Below are positions 56,255-64,000 of a DNA stretch of 64,000 bases, piece by piece. The DNA is from Sediminibacillus massiliensis (GTDB taxonomy: Bacteria > Bacillota > Bacilli > Bacillales > Amphibacillaceae), in contig NZ_LT732535.1 of assembly GCF_900156915.1 (NCBI RefSeq), positions 2,677,211-2,741,210 on the forward strand. Direction: 5' to 3'. The position numbers and the translations under genes are program-made. Positions within the stretch are counted from its first letter, which is position 1. Each line of letters opens with the position of its first letter. Under the pieces are notes generated by a model, which saw only the letters and a list, made by a program, of their open reading frames with translations, was not told the DNA's origin and searched no databases.

Positions 56255-56293
56255 AAAAACAAGCACTCCGCCATGTGGAGTGCTTGTTTTTTT
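56255..56293 (+). terminator. Terminator after the HAD gene
   Basis: AAAAACAAGCACTCC-GCCATGT-GGAGTGCTTGTTTTTTT. Confidence 0.85.
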
Positions 56294-56339
56294 AGAATCT
56301 TTTCGTAAGTATTATTGCTTATTAATTTCATCTTGAGGG

Positions 56340-56791
56340 AAACTGCGACATAGTGACATTTTTATTTCCTGTTATTCTAATGATTGTTAAGCGCATGCAC
56401 TCGCTGCGGCAGAACACTTCGCTGTCAGGGGCTTTCTGAAAGTTTTGTTAAGGAATACCACATGTTAGACATACTTTTAAGATCACTTCTCACCTAATCA
56501 GAAAACTTTACCGAGCTGCGGAAAAATGCGAGACTCCTGTGGGAAAGGAGCAGTCTGAAGACCCCGCAGTGATGCGCCTGCGTCTTCTAGTATCGCTTCG
56601 TAGTAAGATTCCTCGGCGCATGGTTTTCGGTGGGACGAGTAATCGCAGTCCCAAGGGAGCAAAGGAGCCTACTCAAGTAGTACCCTGGCTGAAGCGTTCC
56701 CCACGGAAAGCGAGTGTTTTTTCGCAGCGCCGGCTCAGTACTCAATCCGAAAAGGATGATAGGAAGCCACACTCAAGTTATGTCGCAGTTT
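56340..56791. mobile_element. MITE/REP-like repeat element, copy B
   Basis: A 452 bp non-coding element with terminal inverted repeats: AAACTGCGACATAG at the left and AGTTATGTCGCAGTTT at the right. Internal blocks match copy C in the same orientation, such as GGAATAC...ATGTTAGACATACTTTTA and CTTCTCAC. Other shared blocks are GTGGGACGAGTAATCGCAGT and GAAGACCCCGCAGTGA. It has no transposase gene. It ends 43 bp from the serA stop. Confidence 0.75.
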
Positions 56792-56834
56792 ATGGTAATC
56801 CAGAAAAAACGATCTTTTTGAAAACAGTCTTTTT

Positions 56835-58421
56835 TTATAAGTCAATTCCGGTGACATCATATATGTCCGCCAACTGTTGGAGCTGTTCCAGTCCTTCTTT
56901 TTCCAATTGTTTATCAATGGTCAGCATCATGATTGCATCCCCACCGACATTCGATCTTCCCACCTGCATGGTTGCAATATTGATATCCTGCTCTGCAAGA
57001 AGGCTTCCTACTCTTCCAATCGCTCCCGGCTGGTCTTTATGATGGATAAACACAATGTGTCCTTCCGGGGTGACATCCACGATGTAATCATCCACTTTGA
57101 CGATTCTTGGACCAAGCCCGTTCAAAAGGGTCCCTGACACCTGCCTGGTTCCTGATTTCGTTCTGGCTTCAACGGTCAGCAAATTGGTAAAACCTTTGGT
57201 GGTTGTCGTTTTGTGTTCATTAATCCGGATTCCTTTTTTCTCCGCAAGGAAAGAAGCGTTGACATCATTAACATGCTCGCCCAGATGGCGTTTCAATATC
57301 CCTTTTACTGTGTTTCGTGTCAGAGGAGCCGTTTCCAGCTCAGAAAGCTCGCCAGAATAATAGATTGTAATCTCTTCTGTAACCTCCTCGGTCAAATCGG
57401 TCAAGAACCGGCCCAGTTTTTCTGCCAAATTGAAGTATGGTTCTATCCTTGTCATGATTTCCTTCGGTACAGATGGCAGGTTGACAGGGTTCTTGGCAAG
57501 ACCCCCGGTTAAGAAGCTGACCACATCGTAACTGACATCTACAGCGACACTTTCCTGTGCTTCAACCGTGCTGGCCCCTAGATGAGGAGTGGCAATCACT
57601 TCGGGAAGTTCCAACAACTTATGATCATAAACAGGCTCTTCTTCAAAAACATCCAAGCCCGCTCCTGCTACTTTCTTGGATAATATGGCTTCATAGAGAG
57701 CATCTTCATCAATTATGCCGCCCCGCGCACAGTTGACGATTTGCACGCCTTCCTTCATGTTTTCAAAAGCCTCCGCGTTGATCAGATGCTTTGTTTCCTT
57801 CAATAGTGGTGTATGGACGGTAATGAAATCAGCTGCTTGCAGCACTTCTTCCAATGTTCCGTACCCGATGCCCATCTTTTCGGCCTTTTCCTCGGTCAAA
57901 AACGGATCATACGCAACTACATTCATACGCTGCCCTTTCGCTCTGTAAGCAACTTCAGCGCCAATCCGGCCGAGCCCTACAATACCAAGGGTTTTATTTT
58001 TCAACTCCACCCCTACATATTTTTTTCTATCCCATTTCTGGTTCTTCAATGAGTAGTACGCCTGTGGAATATTTCTAGCAAGCGACATAATCATGGCCAT
58101 TGTATGCTCTGCTGCTGAGTTGGTGTTTCCATCCGGTGCATTTACGACAATTACTCCATGCTCTGTGGCTGCCTCTAAATCGATATTATCGACTCCGACA
58201 CCAGCCCTTCCGATGATTTTCAATTTAGTGGCTTTTGTGATGATATCCCTTGTGACTTGGGTCTGGCTTCTGACAATCAATGCATCAAAATCTCCAATTT
58301 TGCTGCCAAGTTGCTCTGGAGTCAAGTTTGTTTCTACTACGACATTCATATCCTTTGCTGCCCGAAGCGGCTGAATGCCTTCTTCACTAAGTGGATCGCT
58401 GATTAGTATGTTAAACGCCAT
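56835..58421 (-). CDS. serA: D-3-phosphoglycerate dehydrogenase
   Basis: A 528-residue enzyme of the long type. The NAD-binding Rossmann motif [10 protein letters not shown] is near residue 148; catalytic Arg is in [14 protein letters not shown], Glu in DVFEEEPV and His in [12 protein letters not shown]. An allosteric substrate-binding domain follows, then a C-terminal ACT domain ([31 protein letters not shown], as motif) that usually binds serine. It commits 3-phosphoglycerate to serine synthesis. ATG at 58421 behind TAGGAGG. Repeat copies B and C lie on its two sides, and its likely T-box leader is 750 bp upstream. No terminator was seen between serA and copy B. Confidence 0.95.
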   Translation of the reverse strand: MAFNILISDPLSEEGIQPLRAAKDMNVVVETNLTPEQLGSKIGDFDALIVRSQTQVTRDIITKATKLKIIGRAGVGVDNIDLEAATEHGVIVVNAPDGNTNSAAEHTMAMIMSLARNIPQAYYSLKNQKWDRKKYVGVELKNKTLGIVGLGRIGAEVAYRAKGQRMNVVAYDPFLTEEKAEKMGIGYGTLEEVLQAADFITVHTPLLKETKHLINAEAFENMKEGVQIVNCARGGIIDEDALYEAILSKKVAGAGLDVFEEEPVYDHKLLELPEVIATPHLGASTVEAQESVAVDVSYDVVSFLTGGLAKNPVNLPSVPKEIMTRIEPYFNLAEKLGRFLTDLTEEVTEEITIYYSGELSELETAPLTRNTVKGILKRHLGEHVNDVNASFLAEKKGIRINEHKTTTTKGFTNLLTVEARTKSGTRQVSGTLLNGLGPRIVKVDDYIVDVTPEGHIVFIHHKDQPGAIGRVGSLLAEQDINIATMQVGRSNVGGDAIMMLTIDKQLEKEGLEQLQQLADIYDVTGIDL

Positions 58422-58594
58422 GGTTAGACCTCCTAAGTATTTATCCTACGAATTTCTTTTTTCGTTTTCGTTTTTCAGTTTCTTTTCTATCGTTCTATAC
58501 TACCCATTTATAAGACACCTGACAAATAACCACGCTCCTTCCTCTTTACAACCAAAAGCCCATTTTTTATTTTTGCGTGGGGCGTATAAACCAT

Positions 58595-59134
58595 AAACTG
58601 CGACATAACTGGCCTCATCCTAATCAGTCGACTGCTGCACGACCGCTACGGCAGAACACTTCGCTTTCCGCGGGCACGGCCTCAGCCAGGGGGCTACTTG
58701 AATAAGCTTCCCTGCTCCCTTGGGTCGAGGAATTCGCTACGAAGCTGAACTGGAAGACGCAGACCCATCACTCGGGGTGTTCGGACTCGTGGGACTGCGA
58801 TTATTCGTCCCATCTAAAACCCTTGCTGTTCCCACAGGAGTCTGCATGTTCTGCCTTCGCTGGTAGGGATTTTCTGAATTTTGATGTTAGGAATACTTAT
58901 GTTAGACATACTTTAGAACAACTTCTCACTTATTCAGAAAATCTAACGAAGCGGAGGAAAAATGCGACACTCATGGGGGAAGAGCAGCTTCCGAAGACCC
59001 CGCAGTGAGTGCTTTTTGCTCAAGAGGAGGCTGAGGTGCTGCCCCCGGAAAGGGAGTGTTTTTCCGTAGCGCTGGACTACCACTCAATTCGAAAAGGGTG
59101 GAAGAAAGCCACACTGAGAGTTATGTCGCAATTT
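58595..59134. mobile_element. MITE/REP-like repeat element, copy C
   Basis: A 540 bp non-coding element bounded by AAACTGCGACATAACT and AGTTATGTCGCAATTT. Interior blocks include CAGAACACTTCGCTTTCCGC, TCGTGGGACTGCGATTATTC, AATACTTATGTTAGACATAC and GAAGACCCCGCAGTGAG. It is in the same orientation as copy B. It separates serA from the T-box leader; its right end is about 40 bp from that leader's terminator. Confidence 0.75.
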
Positions 59135-59175
59135 GCCTCTAAGCCGAAGCTTATCAAAGCTTTTACAGCCAAAAT

Positions 59176-59455
59176 AAAAAACTTCCCGTCCCTTGCTTTG
59201 GCAAGGGGCGAAAAGTTTATAGTTCACGCGGTACCACCCTTTTTTCACTGCCCTTTTTTGCAAGGACAGCCTTCATTGGCGCCATGGGTAACGGGCATGA
59301 ACCGGACAGATCTACTCGTGCTTCAATCTATCTATTCCAAAGTGCTATCTGTTAAGTAGAAACACCGGTTCACACCATCCACCAGCTCTCTGAAGTTTCG
59401 TAACATAACGGCATTGTCTTCTTCTACATAGTTTATGTATTAAGTTGAATTTTGA
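59176..59455 (-). ncRNA. T-box leader, serine specifier (for serA)
   Basis: On the minus strand: the AGAGAGCTGG stem I base (59382-59391), GGTGTGAACCGG, then a specifier region ACAGATAGCACTTTGG. Its AGC codon (59344-59346) corresponds to serine. The T-box GGTGGTACCGCG (59227-59238) is followed by a terminator, AACTTTTCGCCCCTTGC...GCAAGGGACGGGAAGTT plus TTTTTT (59176-59218). Uncharged tRNA-Ser should favour antitermination. The next gene on this strand is serA, which fits serine control, although repeat copy C now lies between them. Confidence 0.85.
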
Positions 59456-59459
59456 ATTT

Positions 59460-59487
59460 ATCATAGCAGAAATATCATTATTGTCAA
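59460..59487 (-). promoter_or_regulatory. Promoter of the T-box leader
   Basis: Minus strand TTGACA (59482-59487), 16 bp, TATGAT (59460-59465). Confidence 0.65.
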
Positions 59488-59602
59488 TATATTTCGTCAA
59501 TTTAATTTTTGGCTTGAAGACAAACAACACGACTTGCAAACGTTCTCTTCGTTGGTAACAGTGTTTTTTCCGTATGTTGTAAAAAAGCAATGAAAAATAA
59601 CA

Positions 59603-59636
59603 GAAGACACTTCTAATCTCTGGTTTAGAAGTGTCG
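59603..59636 (-). terminator. Terminator after the hsp20 gene
   Basis: Minus strand GACACTTCTA-AACCAGAGAT-TAGAAGTGTCTTCTGTTATTTTT. Confidence 0.75.
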
Positions 59637-59643
59637 GGTAATA

Positions 59644-60126
59644 TCAGTCAATTTCTATCTGGTTATACTTTCTTTCTTCTTTCGGCCCTCTGATTTCCAG
59701 AATGCCATCCCTATATTTTGCCTTTATTTTCTGTTTCCGGACCGTATAGGGCAGTTGTACAATTCTTTCTGCGCCCTGCATGCGTCTCTCTCTGCGATAA
59801 TAATTGCCTTTTTCGTTTATTTCTTCCTTTTCCCGTGTATCTGTAATTGCTATTTTGACTTGTTCATTGAAAGCTTCGATATTGATTTGCTCTTTTTTCA
59901 CCCCGGGAAGGTCTGCCTGTATAACCCATTCCGTTTCAGTCTCGAACAAGTCAATCGGGATACTGCCCTTTCCAAAAAAAGGCCTTTGCAAAAATGAATC
60001 AATGGAATCCAATAGCCTGTTTTGTGAGGCATTCATAAAGAATTCTTCCATTTGCTGCATTGGATTGTTCATGGCAGGTCGCCTCAGTTCCCTGTCCCTG
60101 TCTCTTTTATTATGCTGGTCTTCCAT
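59644..60126 (-). CDS. Hsp20/alpha-crystallin small heat-shock protein
   Basis: A 160-residue small heat-shock protein. A variable N-terminus (NPMQQMEEFFMNASQN) is followed by the alpha-crystallin domain: IPIDLFETETEWVIQADLPGVKKEQINIEAF, then YYRRERRMQGAERIVQLPYTV, and the groove-filling ILEIRGPKEE region (as motifs). It should form oligomers that hold unfolding proteins. The N-terminus has a charged KRDRDRELRRP stretch. ATG at 60126 behind GGGGGA. Single gene. No CIRCE or CtsR operator was recognised. Confidence 0.88.
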   Translation of the reverse strand: MEDQHNKRDRDRELRRPAMNNPMQQMEEFFMNASQNRLLDSIDSFLQRPFFGKGSIPIDLFETETEWVIQADLPGVKKEQINIEAFNEQVKIAITDTREKEEINEKGNYYRRERRMQGAERIVQLPYTVRKQKIKAKYRDGILEIRGPKEERKYNQIEID

Positions 60127-60227
60127 GATAATCCCCCTTCCCCAATCATGATATATTCCCTATATAAACTATGACGGTGAAGGGAAACAGGTGCAGACGA
60201 ATGACCCGACATCTACCCCTAGACAAG

Positions 60228-60264
60228 AAAAATCCCCATAACCTCAGGTTATGGGGATTCCTTC
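60228..60264 (-). terminator. Terminator of the rpsF-ssb-rpsR operon
   Basis: Minus strand GAATCCCCATAACC-TGA-GGTTATGGGGATTTTTC. Confidence 0.85.
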
Positions 60265-60268
60265 TCTA

Positions 60269-60499
60269 TTACTCAGTCACGTATGGCAAAAGAGCCATTT
60301 GACGAGCGCGTTTGATTGCTCTAGTCAATTTACGTTGGTATTTTGCAGAAGTTCCAGTTACACGACGAGGAAGAATTTTTCCACGCTCAGAAACGAAACG
60401 TCTTAGCAAATCAACATCCTTGTAATCGATATGCGTGATACCATTCGCTGTGAAATAACAAACCTTACGACGTTTTGCACGACCACGACGAGCTGCCAT
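60269..60499 (-). CDS. rpsR: 30S ribosomal protein S18
   Basis: A 76-residue S18 of normal length, with [22 protein letters not shown] (as motif) and [11 protein letters not shown] near the end. The N-terminus has a single Cys, so it is not the zinc-free/zinc-binding pair variant to be sure of. It binds 16S rRNA together with S6. ATG at 60499 behind GGAGGT. Last gene of rpsF-ssb-rpsR. Confidence 0.97.
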   Translation of the reverse strand: MAARRGRAKRRKVCYFTANGITHIDYKDVDLLRRFVSERGKILPRRVTGTSAKYQRKLTRAIKRARQMALLPYVTE

Positions 60500-60546
60500 A
60501 GCTATTACCTCCTTTAGATTATTTGTTTTAAGCTACCGTTTTACCG

Positions 60547-61017
60547 TTAGAACGGTAGATCATCATCTGATATATCAATAGGTTCTCCGCTGTCTCCAAA
60601 CGGATCCTCTTGGTTCTGTCTTGAATAGTCATTGTTGTTTGATTGGTTCTGATTCGGCTGGAATCCAGATGAACCTTGTCCTCCACCTTGGGAAGAACCT
60701 TTGGTTTCAAGGAATTGAACAGTATCTGCCACGACTTCGGTAATAAACACTCTCTTACCATCTTGTCCATCAAAGCTGCGGGTCTGAAGGCGTCCGTCCA
60801 CTCCAACTAGGCTTCCTTTACTCATAAAGTTTGCCAGGTTTTCAGCGGCTCTCCTCCATACAACGCAATTAATGAAATCGGCTTCTCTGTTTCCTTGCTG
60901 GTTAGAAAAAGGTCGATTGACGGCTAACGTGAAATTAGCCACTGCTACTCCATTTGGTGTATAGCGTAAGTCTGGATCCTTCGTCAACCTGCCGACAAGT
61001 ACGACACGATTTAACAT
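60547..61017 (-). CDS. ssb: Single-stranded DNA-binding protein
   Basis: A 156-residue SSB. The OB-fold begins [29 protein letters not shown] (as motif) and contains [27 protein letters not shown] Gln/Asn/Ser-rich linker leads to the acidic tail DISDDDLPF used for partner binding. ATG at 61017 is chosen as AAGGAG lies upstream and the family starts MLNR; the longer frame (GTG at 61026) overlaps the ribosome site. Confidence 0.97.
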   Translation of the reverse strand: MLNRVVLVGRLTKDPDLRYTPNGVAVANFTLAVNRPFSNQQGNREADFINCVVWRRAAENLANFMSKGSLVGVDGRLQTRSFDGQDGKRVFITEVVADTVQFLETKGSSQGGGQGSSGFQPNQNQSNNNDYSRQNQEDPFGDSGEPIDISDDDLPF

Positions 61018-61029
61018 CAGAACCACTCC

Positions 61030-61320
61030 TTATTGTTCGTCTTCACGAATAGCAATGTGACGAATAATGTCATCAGAGAACTTCGCTTGACGATCGAATT
61101 CGTTAATGGCGTTTTGGTCGCCTTTAAAGTTAATCAATACATAGTAGCCATCACGATAGTCGTTGATTTCATAAGCAAGACGTTTCTTGCCTTTCTCGTC
61201 AACTTTATCGATTTCCGCTCCATTATCAGTAAGAATGTTGTTAAAACGCTCAATCAAAGCTGTTTGAGCTTCCTCCTCGATGTCTGGGCGGACGATGTAC
61301 ATGATTTCATAGTTTCTCAT
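61030..61320 (-). CDS. rpsF: 30S ribosomal protein S6
   Basis: A 96-residue S6 starting [17 protein letters not shown] and containing [22 protein letters not shown] (as motif), with [12 protein letters not shown] at the end. It pairs with S18 on the 16S rRNA platform. ATG at 61320 lies behind AAAGGAGG; the longer frame has no ribosome site. First gene of the operon, 12 nt before ssb. Confidence 0.97.
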   Translation of the reverse strand: MRNYEIMYIVRPDIEEEAQTALIERFNNILTDNGAEIDKVDEKGKKRLAYEINDYRDGYYVLINFKGDQNAINEFDRQAKFSDDIIRHIAIREDEQ

Positions 61321-61372
61321 CCGTTTGCACCTCCTTTTGGACTTAGCGGCTCCTTTTTTTAAAAGGAGCAAG
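61321..61372 (-). ncRNA. Possible S6:S18-binding leader hairpin
   Basis: Minus strand: GCTCCTTTTAAAAAAAGGAGC followed by CGCTAAGTCC just before the ribosome site. A CCG beside a hairpin in the rpsF leader is the feature of the S6:S18 autoregulatory RNA. The match is only partial. Confidence 0.35.
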
Positions 61373-61404
61373 GAGTAATATCATTTCATTACTCACAATG
61401 CTGT

Positions 61405-61433
61405 ATTATATCAAAGATAAATAGAATGCGCAA
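61405..61433 (-). promoter_or_regulatory. Sigma-A promoter of rpsF-ssb-rpsR
   Basis: Minus strand TTGCGC (61428-61433), 17 bp, TATAAT (61405-61410), about 85 bp before rpsF. Confidence 0.75.
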
Positions 61434-61472
61434 GCACCGATAAAAACTGTGCTTTCAAAGAAGTATCCTTCC

Positions 61473-62573
61473 TTACACATTAAAGCGGAAATGGATGACA
61501 TCCCCGTCTTTCACCAAATAGTCTTTACCTTCCAATCGAACTTTCCCTTTTTCTTTCGCGGCGTTCATCGAACCTGCCTCAACCAAATCATCATAGGAAA
61601 CCGTCTCTGCTCTAATAAAGCCTCTTTCAAAGTCTGTGTGGATAATGCCTGCTGCTTGTGGAGCTTTAATTCCTTTTCGGAATGTCCACGCACGGACTTC
61701 CTGTTCACCGGCAGTAAAGTAAGTCGCTAGTCCCAACAGCTGATAAGCTGCTTTGATCAACTGATCCAAACCGGATTCCTTAATTCCAAGCTCTTCAAGA
61801 AACTCAGCCTTTTCTTCCCCTTCTAGTTCTGCAATTTCTGACTCGACTTTTGCACTGATGACGATTACTTCGGCATTCTCTGTTGCAGCAAACTGCCGGA
61901 CTAGTTTAACGTATTCATTCTGATCCGCTTCAAGCAGCTCATCTTCTCCTACATTTGCCACATAAAGAACTGGTTTGTTAGTCAATAAATGCAAGGCTTT
62001 GACCAACTTCTGCTGCTCTTCTGTGAATTCCACTGCTCTGGCCGGTTTTTCTTCTTCCAAAGCGTCTTTCAATTTAGAAAGCACCTCGAATTCGGCTACT
62101 GCCTCTTTATCTTTTTGTCTGGCCATTTTTTCAACACGCTGCAAGCGCTTCGTCACTGTCTCCAAGTCAGCGAGGATCAATTCCAGATTAATCGTTTCAA
62201 TGTCTGAAATTGGATCTACTGTCCCGGAAACGTGTGTAATATTCTCATCCTGAAAACAACGGACAACATGGCTGATGGCATCCACCTGGCGAATATGGGA
62301 CAAAAATTGGTTTCCTAAACCTTCCCCTTTGCTCGCCCCTTTTACAATACCTGCAATATCAGTGAATTCAAAAGCAGTCGGCACAGTTTTCTTGGGATTC
62401 ACCAACTCTGTTAATTTAGTAAGACGATGGTCCGGTACTTCTACTATTCCTACGTTAGGATCTATTGTACAAAATGGGTAATTTGCCGATTCTGCTCCAG
62501 CTTGGGTTATCGCATTAAATAACGTTGATTTGCCCACATTCGGTAAACCGACAATTCCTGTTGTTAAAGCCAT
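61473..62573 (-). CDS. ychF: Obg-family ribosome-binding ATPase YchF
   Basis: A 366-residue protein with the P-loop GIVGLPNVGKSTLFNA (residues 6-21), switch region TAFEFTDIAGIVKGASKGEGLGNQFL (as motif), a coiled-coil insert, and a C-terminal TGS-like domain (GKDYLVKDGDVIHFRFNV). The usual NKxD is changed to NVGEDE, as in the ATP-preferring YchF. It binds ribosomes and negatively affects oxidative-stress responses. ATG at 62573 gives the family length; the GTG at 62585 overlaps the ribosome site. Confidence 0.96.
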   Translation of the reverse strand: MALTTGIVGLPNVGKSTLFNAITQAGAESANYPFCTIDPNVGIVEVPDHRLTKLTELVNPKKTVPTAFEFTDIAGIVKGASKGEGLGNQFLSHIRQVDAISHVVRCFQDENITHVSGTVDPISDIETINLELILADLETVTKRLQRVEKMARQKDKEAVAEFEVLSKLKDALEEEKPARAVEFTEEQQKLVKALHLLTNKPVLYVANVGEDELLEADQNEYVKLVRQFAATENAEVIVISAKVESEIAELEGEEKAEFLEELGIKESGLDQLIKAAYQLLGLATYFTAGEQEVRAWTFRKGIKAPQAAGIIHTDFERGFIRAETVSYDDLVEAGSMNAAKEKGKVRLEGKDYLVKDGDVIHFRFNV

Positions 62574-62667
62574 AAAAACTTCCACTCCTTAAGGATATCG
62601 CTCATATGAACGTTTCAGTCATTCCAATTATAGATACACTTTTTCCAAATGACAAGTTATCATAATT

Positions 62668-62699
62668 GAAAAACAAGGAGGCTGATTCTCCTTGTTTTT
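62668..62699 (-). terminator. Terminator of the mscS-DUF951 unit
   Basis: AAAAACAAGGAG-GCTGATT-CTCCTTGTTTTTG, symmetric, in the 190 bp between ychF and the DUF951 gene. Confidence 0.75.
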
Positions 62700-62758
62700 G
62701 GTTGATCCATCTATATTATTATAAACAACTAGTGATGACTGTCTTGATTGCATGAAAT

Positions 62759-62774
62759 TGTTCCACGTGAAACA
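62759..62774. promoter_or_regulatory. parS site (ParB/Spo0J binding)
   Basis: TGTTCCACGTGAAACA is a perfect 16 bp palindromic parS and equals the common B. subtilis form. It is the loading site for ParB and, through it, SMC. It lies in the intergenic region before ychF, which supports a position close to oriC. Confidence 0.92.
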
Positions 62775-62805
62775 ACCAGTCTATACAATGCTGCATTCCA
62801 CACTA

Positions 62806-63003
62806 TTACTCTTCTGTTCGTTCCAATACCTTCTTCAACTTACTATTGAACTTCTTTCTCGGAATGAGCACACTGTGTCCGCAGCCTTCACATTTTATCC
62901 TTATGTCCATTCCCATCCGGATGATTTTCCAACGGTTTTCCCCACAAGGATGTGCTTTTTTCATTTGGACGACATCATTCAATTGATATTCCTTTTCCTG
63001 CAT
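62806..63003 (-). CDS. DUF951 zinc-ribbon-like protein
   Basis: A 65-residue protein of the DUF951 family, found next to ychF in many Bacillaceae. It shows VVQMKKAHPCGENRWKIIRMG followed by DIRIKCEGCGHSVLIPRKKF (as motifs), with Cys-Gly and CxxC positions suggesting a small metal-binding or nucleic-acid-binding fold. Function unknown. ATG at 63003 is favoured by GAGGTGG upstream. It follows mscS by 20 nt and should be co-transcribed with it. Confidence 0.88.
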   Translation of the reverse strand: MQEKEYQLNDVVQMKKAHPCGENRWKIIRMGMDIRIKCEGCGHSVLIPRKKFNSKLKKVLERTEE

Positions 63004-63023
63004 TATTGTCCACCTCACGATTT

Positions 63024-63905
63024 TTATCTATTATGATCGCCCTGCTGCTTTTCCCCAGAATACATTACCATCCGAGGTGCAGGTATATCTATACCGTGTT
63101 GATCGAACCGTCCCTTGATTTCTTTACGTAATATCCGTGCCATTTCCCAATGTTCCATAGGGTTTACCTCGGCAATTACCCGCAATACTACATGGGAGGT
63201 TTCCAATGTCTGTACACCCAGCAATTCAGGGGTTGCGATAAGCTGGGGATATTGCTGAGGCATTCCCTCGATCAAATCGAGAATGACCTTCTCCGCAAAT
63301 GGAATATCTGCTTCATATGGTACATTCACATCCACTACTGCAATACTGTTATGGATCGAATAATTAATAACCTGCGTAATATTTCCATTCGGGATTATAT
63401 TCAATTCTCCTGTCCAGCTTAGGACCTTTGTTGTCCGGAGACCTATTTCTTCCACAAAGCCCTCAGCCCCGGAAGTACGAATGAAATCTCCGACGGAAAA
63501 TTGGTCTTCAAAAATGATGAAAAAACCGGAAATAATGTCTCTGACAAGGTTTTGGGCCCCAAAGCCTATCGCAAGTCCCGCTACCCCGGCGCCGGTCAGC
63601 AGCGCCCCGATCGGAATTGTCAATGTATCCAGAATCATCACAAAAGCAGTGAAATAAACAACATATTTCAATGTATTTTGAACTAATTTTCTCAGTGTAT
63701 TTTCTCTTCGTTCCGAAATTCGGAACGGGCCAGTATCACGTCTGCTGAAAATTTTCACGACCAAAGAAGATCCTACCCGGACAATAAGTGTAGCAAGGAT
63801 TAAAATGACAATGATTTGCAAAAAACCCTTACCCAATGTCATCCAAAGTTCCGGACCCGAGACTTTTTCTACAAGTTTGCTCCATTCGGTCTTTAAAACG
63901 TCCAC
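63024..63905 (-). CDS. mscS: Small-conductance mechanosensitive channel (MscS family)
   Basis: A 293-residue MscS-type channel. Three hydrophobic helices lie at about 25-45, 78-98 and 103-130. The pore helix GAGVAGLAIGFGAQNLVRDIISGFFIIFEDQFSVGDFI (as motif) is followed by the beta domain with GLRTTKVLSWTGELNIIPNGNI and a C-terminal alpha/beta domain. It opens under membrane tension to release solutes on hypo-osmotic shock. The start is GTG at 63905 behind GGGGGAGAG. About 90 bp to the right edge contain its upstream region. Confidence 0.92.
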   Translation of the reverse strand: MDVLKTEWSKLVEKVSGPELWMTLGKGFLQIIVILILATLIVRVGSSLVVKIFSRRDTGPFRISERRENTLRKLVQNTLKYVVYFTAFVMILDTLTIPIGALLTGAGVAGLAIGFGAQNLVRDIISGFFIIFEDQFSVGDFIRTSGAEGFVEEIGLRTTKVLSWTGELNIIPNGNITQVINYSIHNSIAVVDVNVPYEADIPFAEKVILDLIEGMPQQYPQLIATPELLGVQTLETSHVVLRVIAEVNPMEHWEMARILRKEIKGRFDQHGIDIPAPRMVMYSGEKQQGDHNR

Positions 63906-64000
63906 GTTCTCTCCCCCAACAGATTTTGATACTAGTCATTTTATCATTTTTTAAGGATTTTTGTAGCGATTTACGACCGGATACAAAATAATCGAGGATA

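Noticed and set aside
56539-57042. 167-codon ORF on the plus strand
   Set aside because: Half lies in repeat copy B and half is antisense to serA.
58823-59359. Two adjacent ORFs (61 and 116 codons) upstream of serA
   Set aside because: They read through repeat copy C and the antisense strand of the T-box leader; no similarity or ribosome site.

Overview
The window is a 64 kb stretch of low-GC Firmicutes chromosome, most likely from a moderately halophilic, aerobic Bacillaceae of the Virgibacillus/Oceanobacillus/Lentibacillus type (genus is inference). The right 23 kb keeps the gene order found just left of oriC in Bacillus subtilis: htrA, walJ-walI-walH-walK-walR, purA, dnaC, rplI-gdpP-yybS, rpsR-ssb-rpsF, ychF, a DUF951 gene and mscS. 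A perfect parS site (62759-62774) and a DnaA-box cluster (41204-41453) agree with an origin-proximal position; dnaA/oriC should lie beyond the right edge.

Layout. 1-2820: the start of a ParM/StbA-like actin gene that runs off the left edge, followed upstream by two clusters of short TTTGNACACATG-type repeats that look like a parC centromere, separated by a ~445 bp mobile-element-like repeat. 2821-9000: SDR oxidoreductase, a CaCA cation exchanger under a yybP-ykoY manganese riboswitch, nitroreductase, a large catalase with a sigma-B-like promoter, and rlmN. 9200-11430: a secreted Lys/Asp/Trp-rich mini-protein and a TPR/APH-kinase/coiled-coil fusion. 11570-22950: formate and molybdenum enzymes, comprising an NAD-type formate dehydrogenase alpha subunit with DUF1641 and two tiny partner proteins (an HMA-like domain without CxxC and a 43-residue double-CxxC protein), a formate/nitrite channel, an FMO-like flavoprotein, AprX protease, DUF202 protein, and a second molybdopterin oxidoreductase that lacks the fourth Fe-S cysteine and is translationally coupled to an unknown helical protein. 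23260-33480: class I aldolase, malate:quinone oxidoreductase, a Fur-controlled siderophore-binding lipoprotein, aldo/keto reductase, NagZ-like hydrolase, a DUF4212/sodium:solute symporter operon with a cre site, and a LysM-3D wall protein. 33700-41120: rlmH, two Lin0512 paralogues flanking a CPA1 Na+/H+ antiporter, an aldo/keto reductase, and a manA/ROK kinase/ROK regulator set.

Three copies of a 445-540 bp non-coding repeat with AAACTGCGACATAACT inverted ends are present. Two of them bracket serA as direct repeats, and one has separated serA from a serine-specific T-box leader, which now lies about 750 bp upstream.

Most genes are clear family members and central functions are intact. The least explained parts are the actin/centromere-like locus, the small proteins around the two molybdenum enzymes, the TPR-kinase fusion, the Lin0512 pair, and a tRNA-like hairpin at 32776-32857. 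Starts given here were often moved from the longest open frame to the codon with the best Shine-Dalgarno spacing; the reason is stated in each entry.
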